A stretch of DNA of 20,227 nucleotides from an uncultured bacterium. Lineage in GTDB: Bacteria > Patescibacteriota > Minisyncoccia > Phycocordibacterales > PALSA-1337. Shown piece by piece: positions 12,992-19,905 of this stretch (its first letter is position 1; every line of letters starts with the position of its first letter). The stretch spans positions 1 through 20,227 of the forward strand of contig CAIVGA010000031.1 in the NCBI GenBank assembly GCA_903905325.1, written 5' to 3'. The notes under the pieces were generated by a model. It did not search any database and had not been told where the DNA came from. It saw only the letters and a program-made list of their open reading frames with translations. Both the position numbers and the translations under genes were made by a program.

Positions 12992-13002
12992 TTTTATTAT
13001 GT

Positions 13003-13008
13003 TAAAAT
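13003..13008 (+). promoter_or_regulatory. Extended -10 of the metallopeptidase-ABC-F operon
   Basis: TGT-TAAAAT, with the hexamer at 13003-13008, directly after the MFS terminator. The ATG at 13017 is 8 bases downstream, again a near-leaderless arrangement with no Shine-Dalgarno. Confidence 0.5.
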
Positions 13009-13016
13009 AAATTATT

Positions 13017-13649
13017 ATGATCTACACCATAAACTCTACAAACGATAAGGGTCTTGAAAGAATCTTCAAGGAATCAATGCGTGATCTGAAGAAGTTCTAT
13101 GAATTAAACTGGGTAGATCACATACCTCGTGTCATAGTTGTACCAAACCGCAAAACTATCGATCTTTTGAGAGGTATGAAGACAGAACCTTGGCTGTTAG
13201 GCTGGGCGGACGGCAGAATGGTGTACATATTGGATAGTATGAATTTTGAAAAAGAAAGTAACCATAAATATAATTCAGCGAGATACTATTCCCTATTGAA
13301 ACATGAACTAAGTCACGCTTTCTATCATATTATTTCTCATGGGCAATATATACCAGTTTGGCTTTGTGAAGGTGTAGCTATCTATACTGCCGGACAAATA
13401 AAAGAAAAAACGAGGCCAACAAAATTCAAAGAGTTTCTGAAATTCCAGAAAGAAGGAGGTAAAGGTGTATATTCGGAATCCGGCTTTGCAGTCGAACTAT
13501 TAGTCAAAAAATTTGGCAAACAAAAATTACTTAAATTAATAAAAGGGTTAAAAGAAAATAAATCTCGCTCTGAATTTGAAAAATGGTTTAAGACTATATA
13601 TAAGTTTAAACCAACTTATAAGGAGTTTAACAGGTTATACTTAGAATAA
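13017..13649 (+). CDS. Gluzincin-like zinc metallopeptidase (peptidase MA superfamily)
   Basis: A 210-aa protein with a clear zinc-peptidase active site: LLKHELSHAFYHII (HExxH with the two His ligands and catalytic Glu, about residues 99-103), followed ~20 residues later by VWLCEGVAIYTAG, whose Glu is the third ligand in the gluzincin pattern. The N-terminal part (HIPRVIVVPNRKTIDLL, LGWADGRMVYIL) fits the beta-strands leading to the active-site helix in MA-like peptidases. The C-terminal helices (FAVELLVKKFGKQKLLKLIKGL) are also typical. No signal peptide or membrane anchor, so probably cytoplasmic. Substrate unknown. It shares a transcript with the ABC-F gene, which begins 5 bases after its stop. 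Confidence 0.85.
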   Translation: MIYTINSTNDKGLERIFKESMRDLKKFYELNWVDHIPRVIVVPNRKTIDLLRGMKTEPWLLGWADGRMVYILDSMNFEKESNHKYNSARYYSLLKHELSHAFYHIISHGQYIPVWLCEGVAIYTAGQIKEKTRPTKFKEFLKFQKEGGKGVYSESGFAVELLVKKFGKQKLLKLIKGLKENKSRSEFEKWFKTIYKFKPTYKEFNRLYLE

Positions 13650-13654
13650 AACCT

Positions 13655-15151
13655 ATGCAAAACCCGGTAATTTCATGCTCTCATATCTCATACTCCATAG
13701 GTGAAGACAAAATACTTCACGATGTGTATTTTTCCGTTCAAAAAGGTGAGAAAATTGCCTTGGTTGGTTCGAACGGAGTAGGAAAATCGACATTATTGAA
13801 ACTAATAGCAAAAGACCAAAATGATGCTATAGGTTCTATGAAAGGAAAAATCGAATTGGCGACGAAAATTAAAATAGAATATTTCCCCCAAGAAACACCA
13901 GAAAAATTTAAAGAAAAAAAGGTCAGCGAATATGCAGACACCATCACAGAAAAAGATTTAAAAACGCTCGGACTAGATAAAACCGTTCTTAGTAAAAAAA
14001 TTAGCGAGTTAAGTGGTGGTGAAAAAAGTAAAATTAATTTACTTCGAATAAAAAATACAGAAGCTGATTTATTTTTATTGGATGAACCAACGAACAACCT
14101 AGACTCTGTTGCTTTAGATTATCTCGAAACATTCATCAGTAAAAACAAAAATTCTACTTTCATAATTATTTCTCACGATAGACAGCTAATGGAAAGATTC
14201 GCAGATAAAATTGTAGAGATTAACTGGCACACTCGTGTCAGTTCCACATATCCTGGTCCATTTTCAAAATATATAGAATTACGAAAACAAAGAATAGAAA
14301 ATGAATGGAAAATTTATAATGATTATCTAGATAAAAAAGATCAGTTGCGAGCAGCACTACAAGAGAAAAAACAATGGTCAGCTGAAGGAGAAAAAGGTCC
14401 AAAAAAGACAGATAATGAAAAGTTTACTGCTGGAAATGCAAAAGATTGGTCTGGCAAAGTATTAGGAAAATCTGTAAAAACAGCTCAAAAGAAGTTAGAT
14501 GAATTAGAAATAGTCGAAAAGCCGAAAGAGACTCTCACAATTTCATATCCAATATCACTAGAAGAAAGAAGTGGCGACATGGTGTGTTCACTGAAGAATG
14601 TGATCAAAACTATGGGTATAAAGGAAATTGGACCTATTAAACTAGACGTACAATTCGGGGATAAGCTAATCATCCTAGGTAATAACGGTTCAGGAAAAAC
14701 AACTTTACTAAAAATGATTATGGTAAAAATAAACCCAGATTCTGGAGAAATTCGATTAGGTAGTCATATAAAAATTGGTTATCTACCACAAGAATCAGAG
14801 ATTAGTGACGAGATGGTGCTTGATATTATCAAGAAACAGAAACCTAAAGATGAAACAGATTTTAGAAAGCTACTAAATAATTTTGGAATCACAAAAGTAG
14901 AAATGAAAAAAAGCGGTAATACCCTATCTCCTGGTGAAAAGTCTAGGTTTGTTCTTGCTTCAATAATTACACAGAAACCAAATCTTCTCATACTCGATGA
15001 ACCAACAAACCACCTAGATATTTTTGCGCTTGATTTCTTGGAAGAAGCAATTAGAAACTACAAAGGTACATGCATAATAGTCACCCACGATCGATATTTC
15101 TTAACAAAGATTGAAGAATATAAAGTTTTTGATATGGAAAGTGCCTCCTAA
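13655..15151 (+). CDS. ABC-F family ATPase (ribosome-associated)
   Basis: 498 aa, two ABC ATPase domains in one chain and no membrane domain. Domain 1: Walker A GSNGVGKST, signature LSGGEKSK, Walker B LFLLDEPTNNLD. Domain 2: GNNGSGKTT, LSPGEKSR, LLILDEPTNHLD with the THDRYFL His loop. The charged helical linker between them (about residues 205-285) is the P-site tRNA-interaction region of ABC-F proteins. The family covers translation factors (EttA, Uup, YheS) and antibiotic-resistance proteins that free the ribosome from drugs. At this length and divergence I cannot pick a subgroup. Signature 2 has Pro for Gly (LSPGE), which is tolerated in many ABC-F proteins. Its TAA stop overlaps the stop codon of the converging NUDIX gene. 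Confidence 0.93.
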   Translation: MQNPVISCSHISYSIGEDKILHDVYFSVQKGEKIALVGSNGVGKSTLLKLIAKDQNDAIGSMKGKIELATKIKIEYFPQETPEKFKEKKVSEYADTITEKDLKTLGLDKTVLSKKISELSGGEKSKINLLRIKNTEADLFLLDEPTNNLDSVALDYLETFISKNKNSTFIIISHDRQLMERFADKIVEINWHTRVSSTYPGPFSKYIELRKQRIENEWKIYNDYLDKKDQLRAALQEKKQWSAEGEKGPKKTDNEKFTAGNAKDWSGKVLGKSVKTAQKKLDELEIVEKPKETLTISYPISLEERSGDMVCSLKNVIKTMGIKEIGPIKLDVQFGDKLIILGNNGSGKTTLLKMIMVKINPDSGEIRLGSHIKIGYLPQESEISDEMVLDIIKKQKPKDETDFRKLLNNFGITKVEMKKSGNTLSPGEKSRFVLASIITQKPNLLILDEPTNHLDIFALDFLEEAIRNYKGTCIIVTHDRYFLTKIEEYKVFDMESAS

Positions 15152-15705
15152 ATCTCCAGCATAATCAACTTCTTTGTTACATTGCTAAGTAATTTTTCAT
15201 CAAAAACAGATCTGACTGGTAACCATTTCATATCGGATACTTCTTCTTTTTGTAGGTTTATTTTTATATCAGTTGGTACAAAAATGAAAGTAAAATCATG
15301 ATGAAAATGCTCTGGTTCATTTTTCTTTTGATTGAAGGGTATAACATGGGTATCAATATTAAAAGGAATCATTTCATGAGCTTGGTGCCATGGATGTAAG
15401 GCAGTATTCATGCCAGTCTCTTCAAAGACTTCCCTTTGTGCGGCCTTCCATAATTCTTGATCTGATATTTCCACATGACCACCTGGCTGTATAAATTTCT
15501 GTAACTTATTGTGAAATATGAGTAAAATATTATCCTTATATAAAATAATACCACTAGCAGTTACATGACCAATTAAATTAGATTTCCCAATTAAGGACTC
15601 ATCATTTTTAAGCATATTTATTAGGTCGAGTAAACAATCTTTTTCATCAGGAAAATTACAAATGTATTGATTGACTGTTTTTAGTAAAGATTGATTATTT
15701 AACAT
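15148..15705 (-). CDS. NUDIX hydrolase
   Basis: About 185 aa. The Nudix box is GGHVEISDQELWKAAQREV followed by FEETGM, with the REUxEExGU core intact and one extra residue before it, as in many GGHVEPGD-type members. Nudix enzymes hydrolyse nucleoside diphosphates linked to another group, and the substrate here is open. An N-terminal helical segment (about 1-45) precedes the domain. I choose the ATG at 15705, which overlaps the preceding gene by 11 bases. The frame also reaches an ATG at 15747, which would overlap by 53 bases. It is the last gene of the minus-strand operon that includes histidine decarboxylase, and its stop overlaps the ABC-F stop. Confidence 0.9.
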   Translation of the reverse strand: MLNNQSLLKTVNQYICNFPDEKDCLLDLINMLKNDESLIGKSNLIGHVTASGIILYKDNILLIFHNKLQKFIQPGGHVEISDQELWKAAQREVFEETGMNTALHPWHQAHEMIPFNIDTHVIPFNQKKNEPEHFHHDFTFIFVPTDIKINLQKEEVSDMKWLPVRSVFDEKLLSNVTKKLIMLEI

Positions 15706-16846
15706 GGTTGTACTTTGAGGCAAACAATTTAAGCCAAATTTGTGCAATTTTTTGCCTTATTTTGTTTTCTATAGAATAGGTAGAATCTATGACAGCATGA
15801 CTAACTAATGCCAACGCGCAAGATATAAGCTCAGCTTGAACTAATAGTATAAATGTACTTACAGTAGTACCATGAATAAAATTAATCGCATTGCCGTCAT
15901 TAATAATATAGAAAAAGTGATTCCCTTTATAATATTTTGTAACCATAGGTGATATCTCTGATGACAAATAATTTTCTTTCAACCACTTCATATCTATTTC
16001 ATTGTCCGAGGATGTTACAGTAAATACATACGCCCCAGATTTTATCATTGGTATATCCGAAGTGACTAGCGAGGAATTACCGCTGGCCAAACATATAATA
16101 TCGGCATCTTTAAGTAAGGACTCTTTATCTTGAGGTATGAATCCATGAGAATATGAATGTATAACCTTGACAGGATCTATATCATTTACAAACACTATAG
16201 ATTGTCTAGCTTTCAAAGCATTCGCCACACCTCCCCCTATTTTTCCGTACCCAATTACCCCAACCTTTTGTCCATTAAGAAGAATCCCATGCTCTCTAAA
16301 AATAGACTCTGCTGAAAATGATATTGCTTGTCCGACCAAGTAATCTTCGTTTGTTTTAAGAGGGCTTCTAGCAACTTGATAAAATGGGTACCTAACTTCG
16401 TTAGATATATATTTTAAAAAACCATTTTCGGTATCTTCGATACTTCCTAAAAACTTCTTACCAAATTCATCTTTAAGTTCATTAGAGACACTAGAAAAAT
16501 ATCCACCAATATCTATCAGAATAAACCCATCATGTTTTTTATTTATGAAGCTCGAAACATATGAAATATCATCTATTTTTTCTCTGTCAGCAATTACTAT
16601 TTTGAATTTTGCCGAAAGATAATCCATAACCCTCTGGTTAATAGACTTGGGTTTGGCAAACACAACATCTATTGAGAATATCGAGCTTAATGCTTCCAGA
16701 AAAGGAATAGCATCAATAAGAATATGGGCGACTATTACTAATCCTATATCTTTGCCATTTATTTGATAAGATTTTGTTATATCAGCAATGATTTCTTTAA
16801 AAAACTTTTCTTCTATAGCATACTGTTTATCTATAATATATTTCAT
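15695..16846 (-). CDS. Diverged S-adenosylhomocysteine hydrolase-like protein
   Basis: 383 aa that follows adenosylhomocysteinase (SAHH) from end to end: IVAHILIDAIPFLEAL with a His (41) where SAHH has LHMTxxT; DIGGYF (112-117, SAHH DDGGD); GSIEDTENGFLKY (134-146, SAHH TEETTTG); SPLKTNEDY (161-169), keeping the Lys164/Asp168 pair; the NAD-binding GYGKIGGG (199-206) with acidic NDID (221-224); NEIDMKWL (282-289); and GNAINFIHGT (318-327). SAHH splits S-adenosylhomocysteine using tightly bound NAD. Here the His of the GHFDxEID motif is absent (TSSDNEID), and the C-terminal tail with the conserved Lys-Tyr that completes the neighbour's cofactor site is missing. It may act on another nucleoside or thioether, or have lost catalysis. 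It starts 13 bases after the kinase stop. Confidence 0.8.
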   Translation of the reverse strand: MKYIIDKQYAIEEKFFKEIIADITKSYQINGKDIGLVIVAHILIDAIPFLEALSSIFSIDVVFAKPKSINQRVMDYLSAKFKIVIADREKIDDISYVSSFINKKHDGFILIDIGGYFSSVSNELKDEFGKKFLGSIEDTENGFLKYISNEVRYPFYQVARSPLKTNEDYLVGQAISFSAESIFREHGILLNGQKVGVIGYGKIGGGVANALKARQSIVFVNDIDPVKVIHSYSHGFIPQDKESLLKDADIICLASGNSSLVTSDIPMIKSGAYVFTVTSSDNEIDMKWLKENYLSSEISPMVTKYYKGNHFFYIINDGNAINFIHGTTVSTFILLVQAELISCALALVSHAVIDSTYSIENKIRQKIAQIWLKLFASKYNHVK

Positions 16847-16859
16847 AAATTATTCTTTA

Positions 16860-18497
16860 TTACGCCTTCGCAAACGGTTCCAATTCAAGGACAAACGTAG
16901 AACCTTTACCTTCACCTGGAGATTCTGCGTAAAGCTTGCCGTGGTGAGCATTGACGATCTCTTTGGCCACGAATAGACCAAGTCCAGTTCCCTTTATGTT
17001 GACCTTATTGGCCCCTGGTGCACGACTAAATTTGGCGAATAGATGAGGTAAGACTTCTGGGTCAATACCGATACCATTATCCTGCACTTTGAAGACGATC
17101 ATCGGACTACTTGCATCACGAGTGAGCGTCACCTTAACCCAACCCTTTGGCGTGTACTTGATAGAATTGTCGATAAGATTCGCGATAACTTGTTTCAACT
17201 TGTCACGATCAGCCGTCGTCTGGAAATCTGTCACACCATTGTCTGCTTCAAACGTGAACTTAATCTCCGGCTTTGCATCAATGTTCGGCTTGAGTTCACC
17301 GATCACGTCGCTCACCATTGACTTCATATCAATAGTGTCAAAAGAATATTTCATAGAACCAAGCTCTATACGTGTGATGTTCAAATAATCATCTACAATC
17401 GAAGCCAGAGTCTTCGTTGAATCAAAGATACGAGTAATAGCCATTTTCGTCGCATCCGTAATGGCGCCCATGTCCCCTTCCAATATGAGCGATGCGTAAC
17501 CCTTCATAGCAGTCAGTGGCGCACGTAGCTGGTGCGTGGCAAATGAAACGAATTCAGACTTCTGACGATCAAGCTCTGTGAGGCGGTCGTTGGCTTTCTG
17601 AAGGTCGGTGGCGAGCTTTTCGATGTGTTCGCGTTGTTCAACCTCCCGTACAACACTTCTCATGAGAAGCATACCGACGACAATTACAAGAATAAGGAGT
17701 CCGAGATTAACCCAAATATCAATTGTTTCTGTAGACAATAAAAATCTAGCAAAAACAAAAAACCACAAGCTATATGTAAATATTTCTGTAGAAATTACCT
17801 TGAGATTAAAAGCATGATGCTTACCGATAGCGTAAGCGCTTAAACTAAATAATATAACGGTGTAGAGTGGAGCATAATTTTGTAAATTATAATTTTTAAA
17901 AAAGAAAGGAATAACAACATTTGTTATTATAATAATAAGAAAAGTCAAAAAAATACCGATAGCCAAAAACCTTACACCTCTTCCAATCTCATCTATTTGA
18001 ACTTTTCTGTCTCGATATATACGGTGTACTAGTAAACCAATAGCACATGAAAGAAAGAATACCATGTGTATTAAATACACTGGATAAAAAATTCCAAACT
18101 GAGTTACCCTTTCTGTACCGACAACAAGTTCATTGACCGATACAGCAGATGTAACTATGGTAATAAATGTTATAAAGATCGTTTCGATAATAAAAAATGT
18201 CTGTATTTTTGAAACCGATATTGACAAGAAACTTCGAATAAAATTATACATCGCATAGACTGAAAGAGCAGCAAATGCAAAATTTGCTCTTCCTATCGCT
18301 AAAATCATTTGAGAATCTGTAATTGTATAATAATAATATAGTGAAATAACCCAACCCATTCCAGCCAAAATTACAAAAAAGAATGCTCTATTGGTATCTT
18401 TTTGTGGACTATCGAGTAATATAGACGTGCCAAGAAAAAAATTAAATGCTACTACTATAGCGTAAATTATATAAATAACATCAACTCCCTTTAGCAT
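16860..18497 (-). CDS. Membrane sensor histidine kinase, orphan
   Basis: 545 aa. The N-terminal ~280 residues hold about nine hydrophobic segments, like the histidine-kinase N-terminal 7TM module plus two more helices. A short coiled coil (about 283-312) leads to the HisKA motif FVSFATHQLRAPLT with phospho-accepting His322. The ATPase domain has LIDNSIKYTPKG (N box, 441-452), QDNGIGID (G1, 472-479), FAKFSRAPG (F box) and GTGLGLFVAKEIV (G2, 503-515). All catalytic motifs are intact. No response regulator lies in the window. It starts 4 bases after the histidine decarboxylase stop, so the two are surely co-transcribed. The kinase half (16860-17650) is near 45-50% GC, whereas the membrane half is far more AT-rich. 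The signal sensed is unknown. Confidence 0.95.
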   Translation of the reverse strand: MLKGVDVIYIIYAIVVAFNFFLGTSILLDSPQKDTNRAFFFVILAGMGWVISLYYYYTITDSQMILAIGRANFAFAALSVYAMYNFIRSFLSISVSKIQTFFIIETIFITFITIVTSAVSVNELVVGTERVTQFGIFYPVYLIHMVFFLSCAIGLLVHRIYRDRKVQIDEIGRGVRFLAIGIFLTFLIIIITNVVIPFFFKNYNLQNYAPLYTVILFSLSAYAIGKHHAFNLKVISTEIFTYSLWFFVFARFLLSTETIDIWVNLGLLILVIVVGMLLMRSVVREVEQREHIEKLATDLQKANDRLTELDRQKSEFVSFATHQLRAPLTAMKGYASLILEGDMGAITDATKMAITRIFDSTKTLASIVDDYLNITRIELGSMKYSFDTIDMKSMVSDVIGELKPNIDAKPEIKFTFEADNGVTDFQTTADRDKLKQVIANLIDNSIKYTPKGWVKVTLTRDASSPMIVFKVQDNGIGIDPEVLPHLFAKFSRAPGANKVNIKGTGLGLFVAKEIVNAHHGKLYAESPGEGKGSTFVLELEPFAKA

Positions 18498-18501
18498 AAA
18501 A

Positions 18502-19335
18502 CTATTTTAAAAGTGATTTAATATTTTCAATCCATGATTCTAAACTCAATTTAATAAACTCGTCAGAAGATGCACCAATTGCCTTTGATGGTAAAAGTAA
18601 ATATGGTGCACTTATTAGCGCGCATCCTACCATTCCCTGTTCAACATGTATTTTTTTCATTCCAACAAAAATTGTTTTATATTTAGTTTTTTGATTACAG
18701 CCAACTTCTATAACACTTCCAACTAAATTATTTATTATTTCCTCTTCTGGAGAATCATCTATTAATCCAGCATCTTCCATTAAAAGAGTATAATTTAAAT
18801 GTCCATTTTCTGAAATACCTAATGCTACGGCAGCATACAATGTAACAGGACCTACGGCTTCTATATGTTTACCAGCGCAAGGTATATGTGCACCAGGTAT
18901 AATTGGAAAAACTGGTTTATCAATAGTCCCCAAAAGAGCTTTAGTACTTAATAATAATGGCTCTAAACTATATATGTTCAGATCAGCATGTTTCCTTAAA
19001 TTCAAACGATGTTTCTCCAAATCCTTGGAAGCAAGAATATCATAGCCAAGAATTAATCCATTGGGACCACAAAATGAAGAGACGGTTGTCATATTAATCT
19101 TTCCTATATTTGTTTCTGCCACTTCAGCTTTGTCAAAAGCATTAATATAATCTAAAGTATTAGATCCGAGATGAGAAAATTGTTGTTTAACCTTAGCAAC
19201 AGATAATACAAGACCGAGAACGTATCCATTACCATTTTTATGATTATTTCCATATCCATCACAATAAAAATCATAATTACTGATTGAATTCTTCAAACTA
19301 TTACCTTTACTAAAATCATACTTTTCGGTTTCCAT
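18502..19335 (-). CDS. hdcA: Pyruvoyl-dependent histidine decarboxylase proenzyme
   Basis: Converts L-histidine to histamine and CO2. In the pyruvoyl class, the proenzyme cleaves itself between two serines, and the second becomes the pyruvoyl cofactor of the alpha chain. The hallmark INMTTVSSFCGPNG is present, matching the INMTTASSFCGPQG I recall from the Lactobacillus enzyme. The predicted cleavage is between Ser86 and Ser87 counted from the ATG at 19335. Other matching blocks are NGNGYVLGL near the N terminus, FDKAE (Asp68, substrate-site Asp), LLLSTKALLGT, PIIPGAHIPCAGK, GPVTLYAA, LLMEDAG (Glu187, proton donor) and GMVGCALISAPYLLL. 277 aa against ~310 in lactobacilli. The frame also has a GTG start at 19353 touching the upstream stop (TAGTG). 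I prefer the ATG because GNGY then falls at the same residue number as in Lactobacillus. No histidine/histamine antiporter is adjacent. Confidence 0.9.
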   Translation of the reverse strand: METEKYDFSKGNSLKNSISNYDFYCDGYGNNHKNGNGYVLGLVLSVAKVKQQFSHLGSNTLDYINAFDKAEVAETNIGKINMTTVSSFCGPNGLILGYDILASKDLEKHRLNLRKHADLNIYSLEPLLLSTKALLGTIDKPVFPIIPGAHIPCAGKHIEAVGPVTLYAAVALGISENGHLNYTLLMEDAGLIDDSPEEEIINNLVGSVIEVGCNQKTKYKTIFVGMKKIHVEQGMVGCALISAPYLLLPSKAIGASSDEFIKLSLESWIENIKSLLK

Positions 19336-19352
19336 ATAATTAATGTTGTACA

Positions 19353-19868
19353 CTAAGTATATATCATAGTTACAAATTTAACCATGCTATAAACCATTGG
19401 AAACGACACACTAACAACCACGCGTGATGGCGATTGTATATCTTCAACCACGATTGAATGAGAAACTTGTTGTGTAATATTATATAGCCTTGATCCCTTA
19501 TGAGTCCAAAAAAGAATCTTTTTTACTCCACCACTTTTTTTAACATCACCTAACAGAGAGCTAAATAACGTAAAAAAGGGAAACCTACCATGACGATGCG
19601 ATTTAATAACACCAATTTCATCAATATATATAACGCGTTCTTTAAGAAAAGATTTATCTAGATTTGCAGGATTTATAAGTATAAGTTTATCTTTAATATA
19701 TTTATTCCATACAATTTCGACTGGCGATATGAAACCAATAATTAAACCGACGATTCTGTTTAGTTTAATATCTTTAAGGACATACATAATAATATTATCT
19801 TCATTTAACAACGAATCAAATTTTTTGTGTAAATAGTCTTTTCTGTGAAAATACTCCACGGGTGCATT
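19353..19868 (-). CDS. GNAT-like N-acetyltransferase, 5' end lost at junction
   Basis: The first visible gene of the minus-strand operon, cut at its 5' end by the junction near 19.87-19.90 kb. The AT-rich part encodes about 170 residues with a GNAT-like layout: a strand IVGLIIGFISP, then IYIDEIGVIKSHRHGRFPFF followed by a helix TLFSSLLGDV (the place where GNAT proteins have the acetyl-CoA-binding R/Q-x-x-G-x-G/A loop, here only HRHGRF), then KKILFWTHKGSRLYNI. The acceptor is unknown. The open frame continues into the GC-rich DNA to 20150, but those residues are antisense to a YebC-like gene and are not part of this protein. It abuts the histidine decarboxylase. The GNAT call is moderate. Confidence 0.55.
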   Translation of the reverse strand, partial: NAPVEYFHRKDYLHKKFDSLLNEDNIIMYVLKDIKLNRIVGLIIGFISPVEIVWNKYIKDKLILINPANLDKSFLKERVIYIDEIGVIKSHRHGRFPFFTLFSSLLGDVKKSGGVKKILFWTHKGSRLYNITQQVSHSIVVEDIQSPSRVVVSVSFPMVYSMVKFVTMIYT

Positions 19869-19905
19869 GCAACAAATACTCTGAGGCAACTCATTAGGGA
19901 GCACG
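19869..19905. other. Composition junction, probable chimera or insertion edge
   Basis: Within a few tens of bases the sequence goes from about 30-35% GC to above 60% GC, and from a minus-strand GNAT-like frame to a plus-strand YebC-like frame. Neither gene is complete across the point. The exact base cannot be fixed by eye. Confidence 0.7.
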
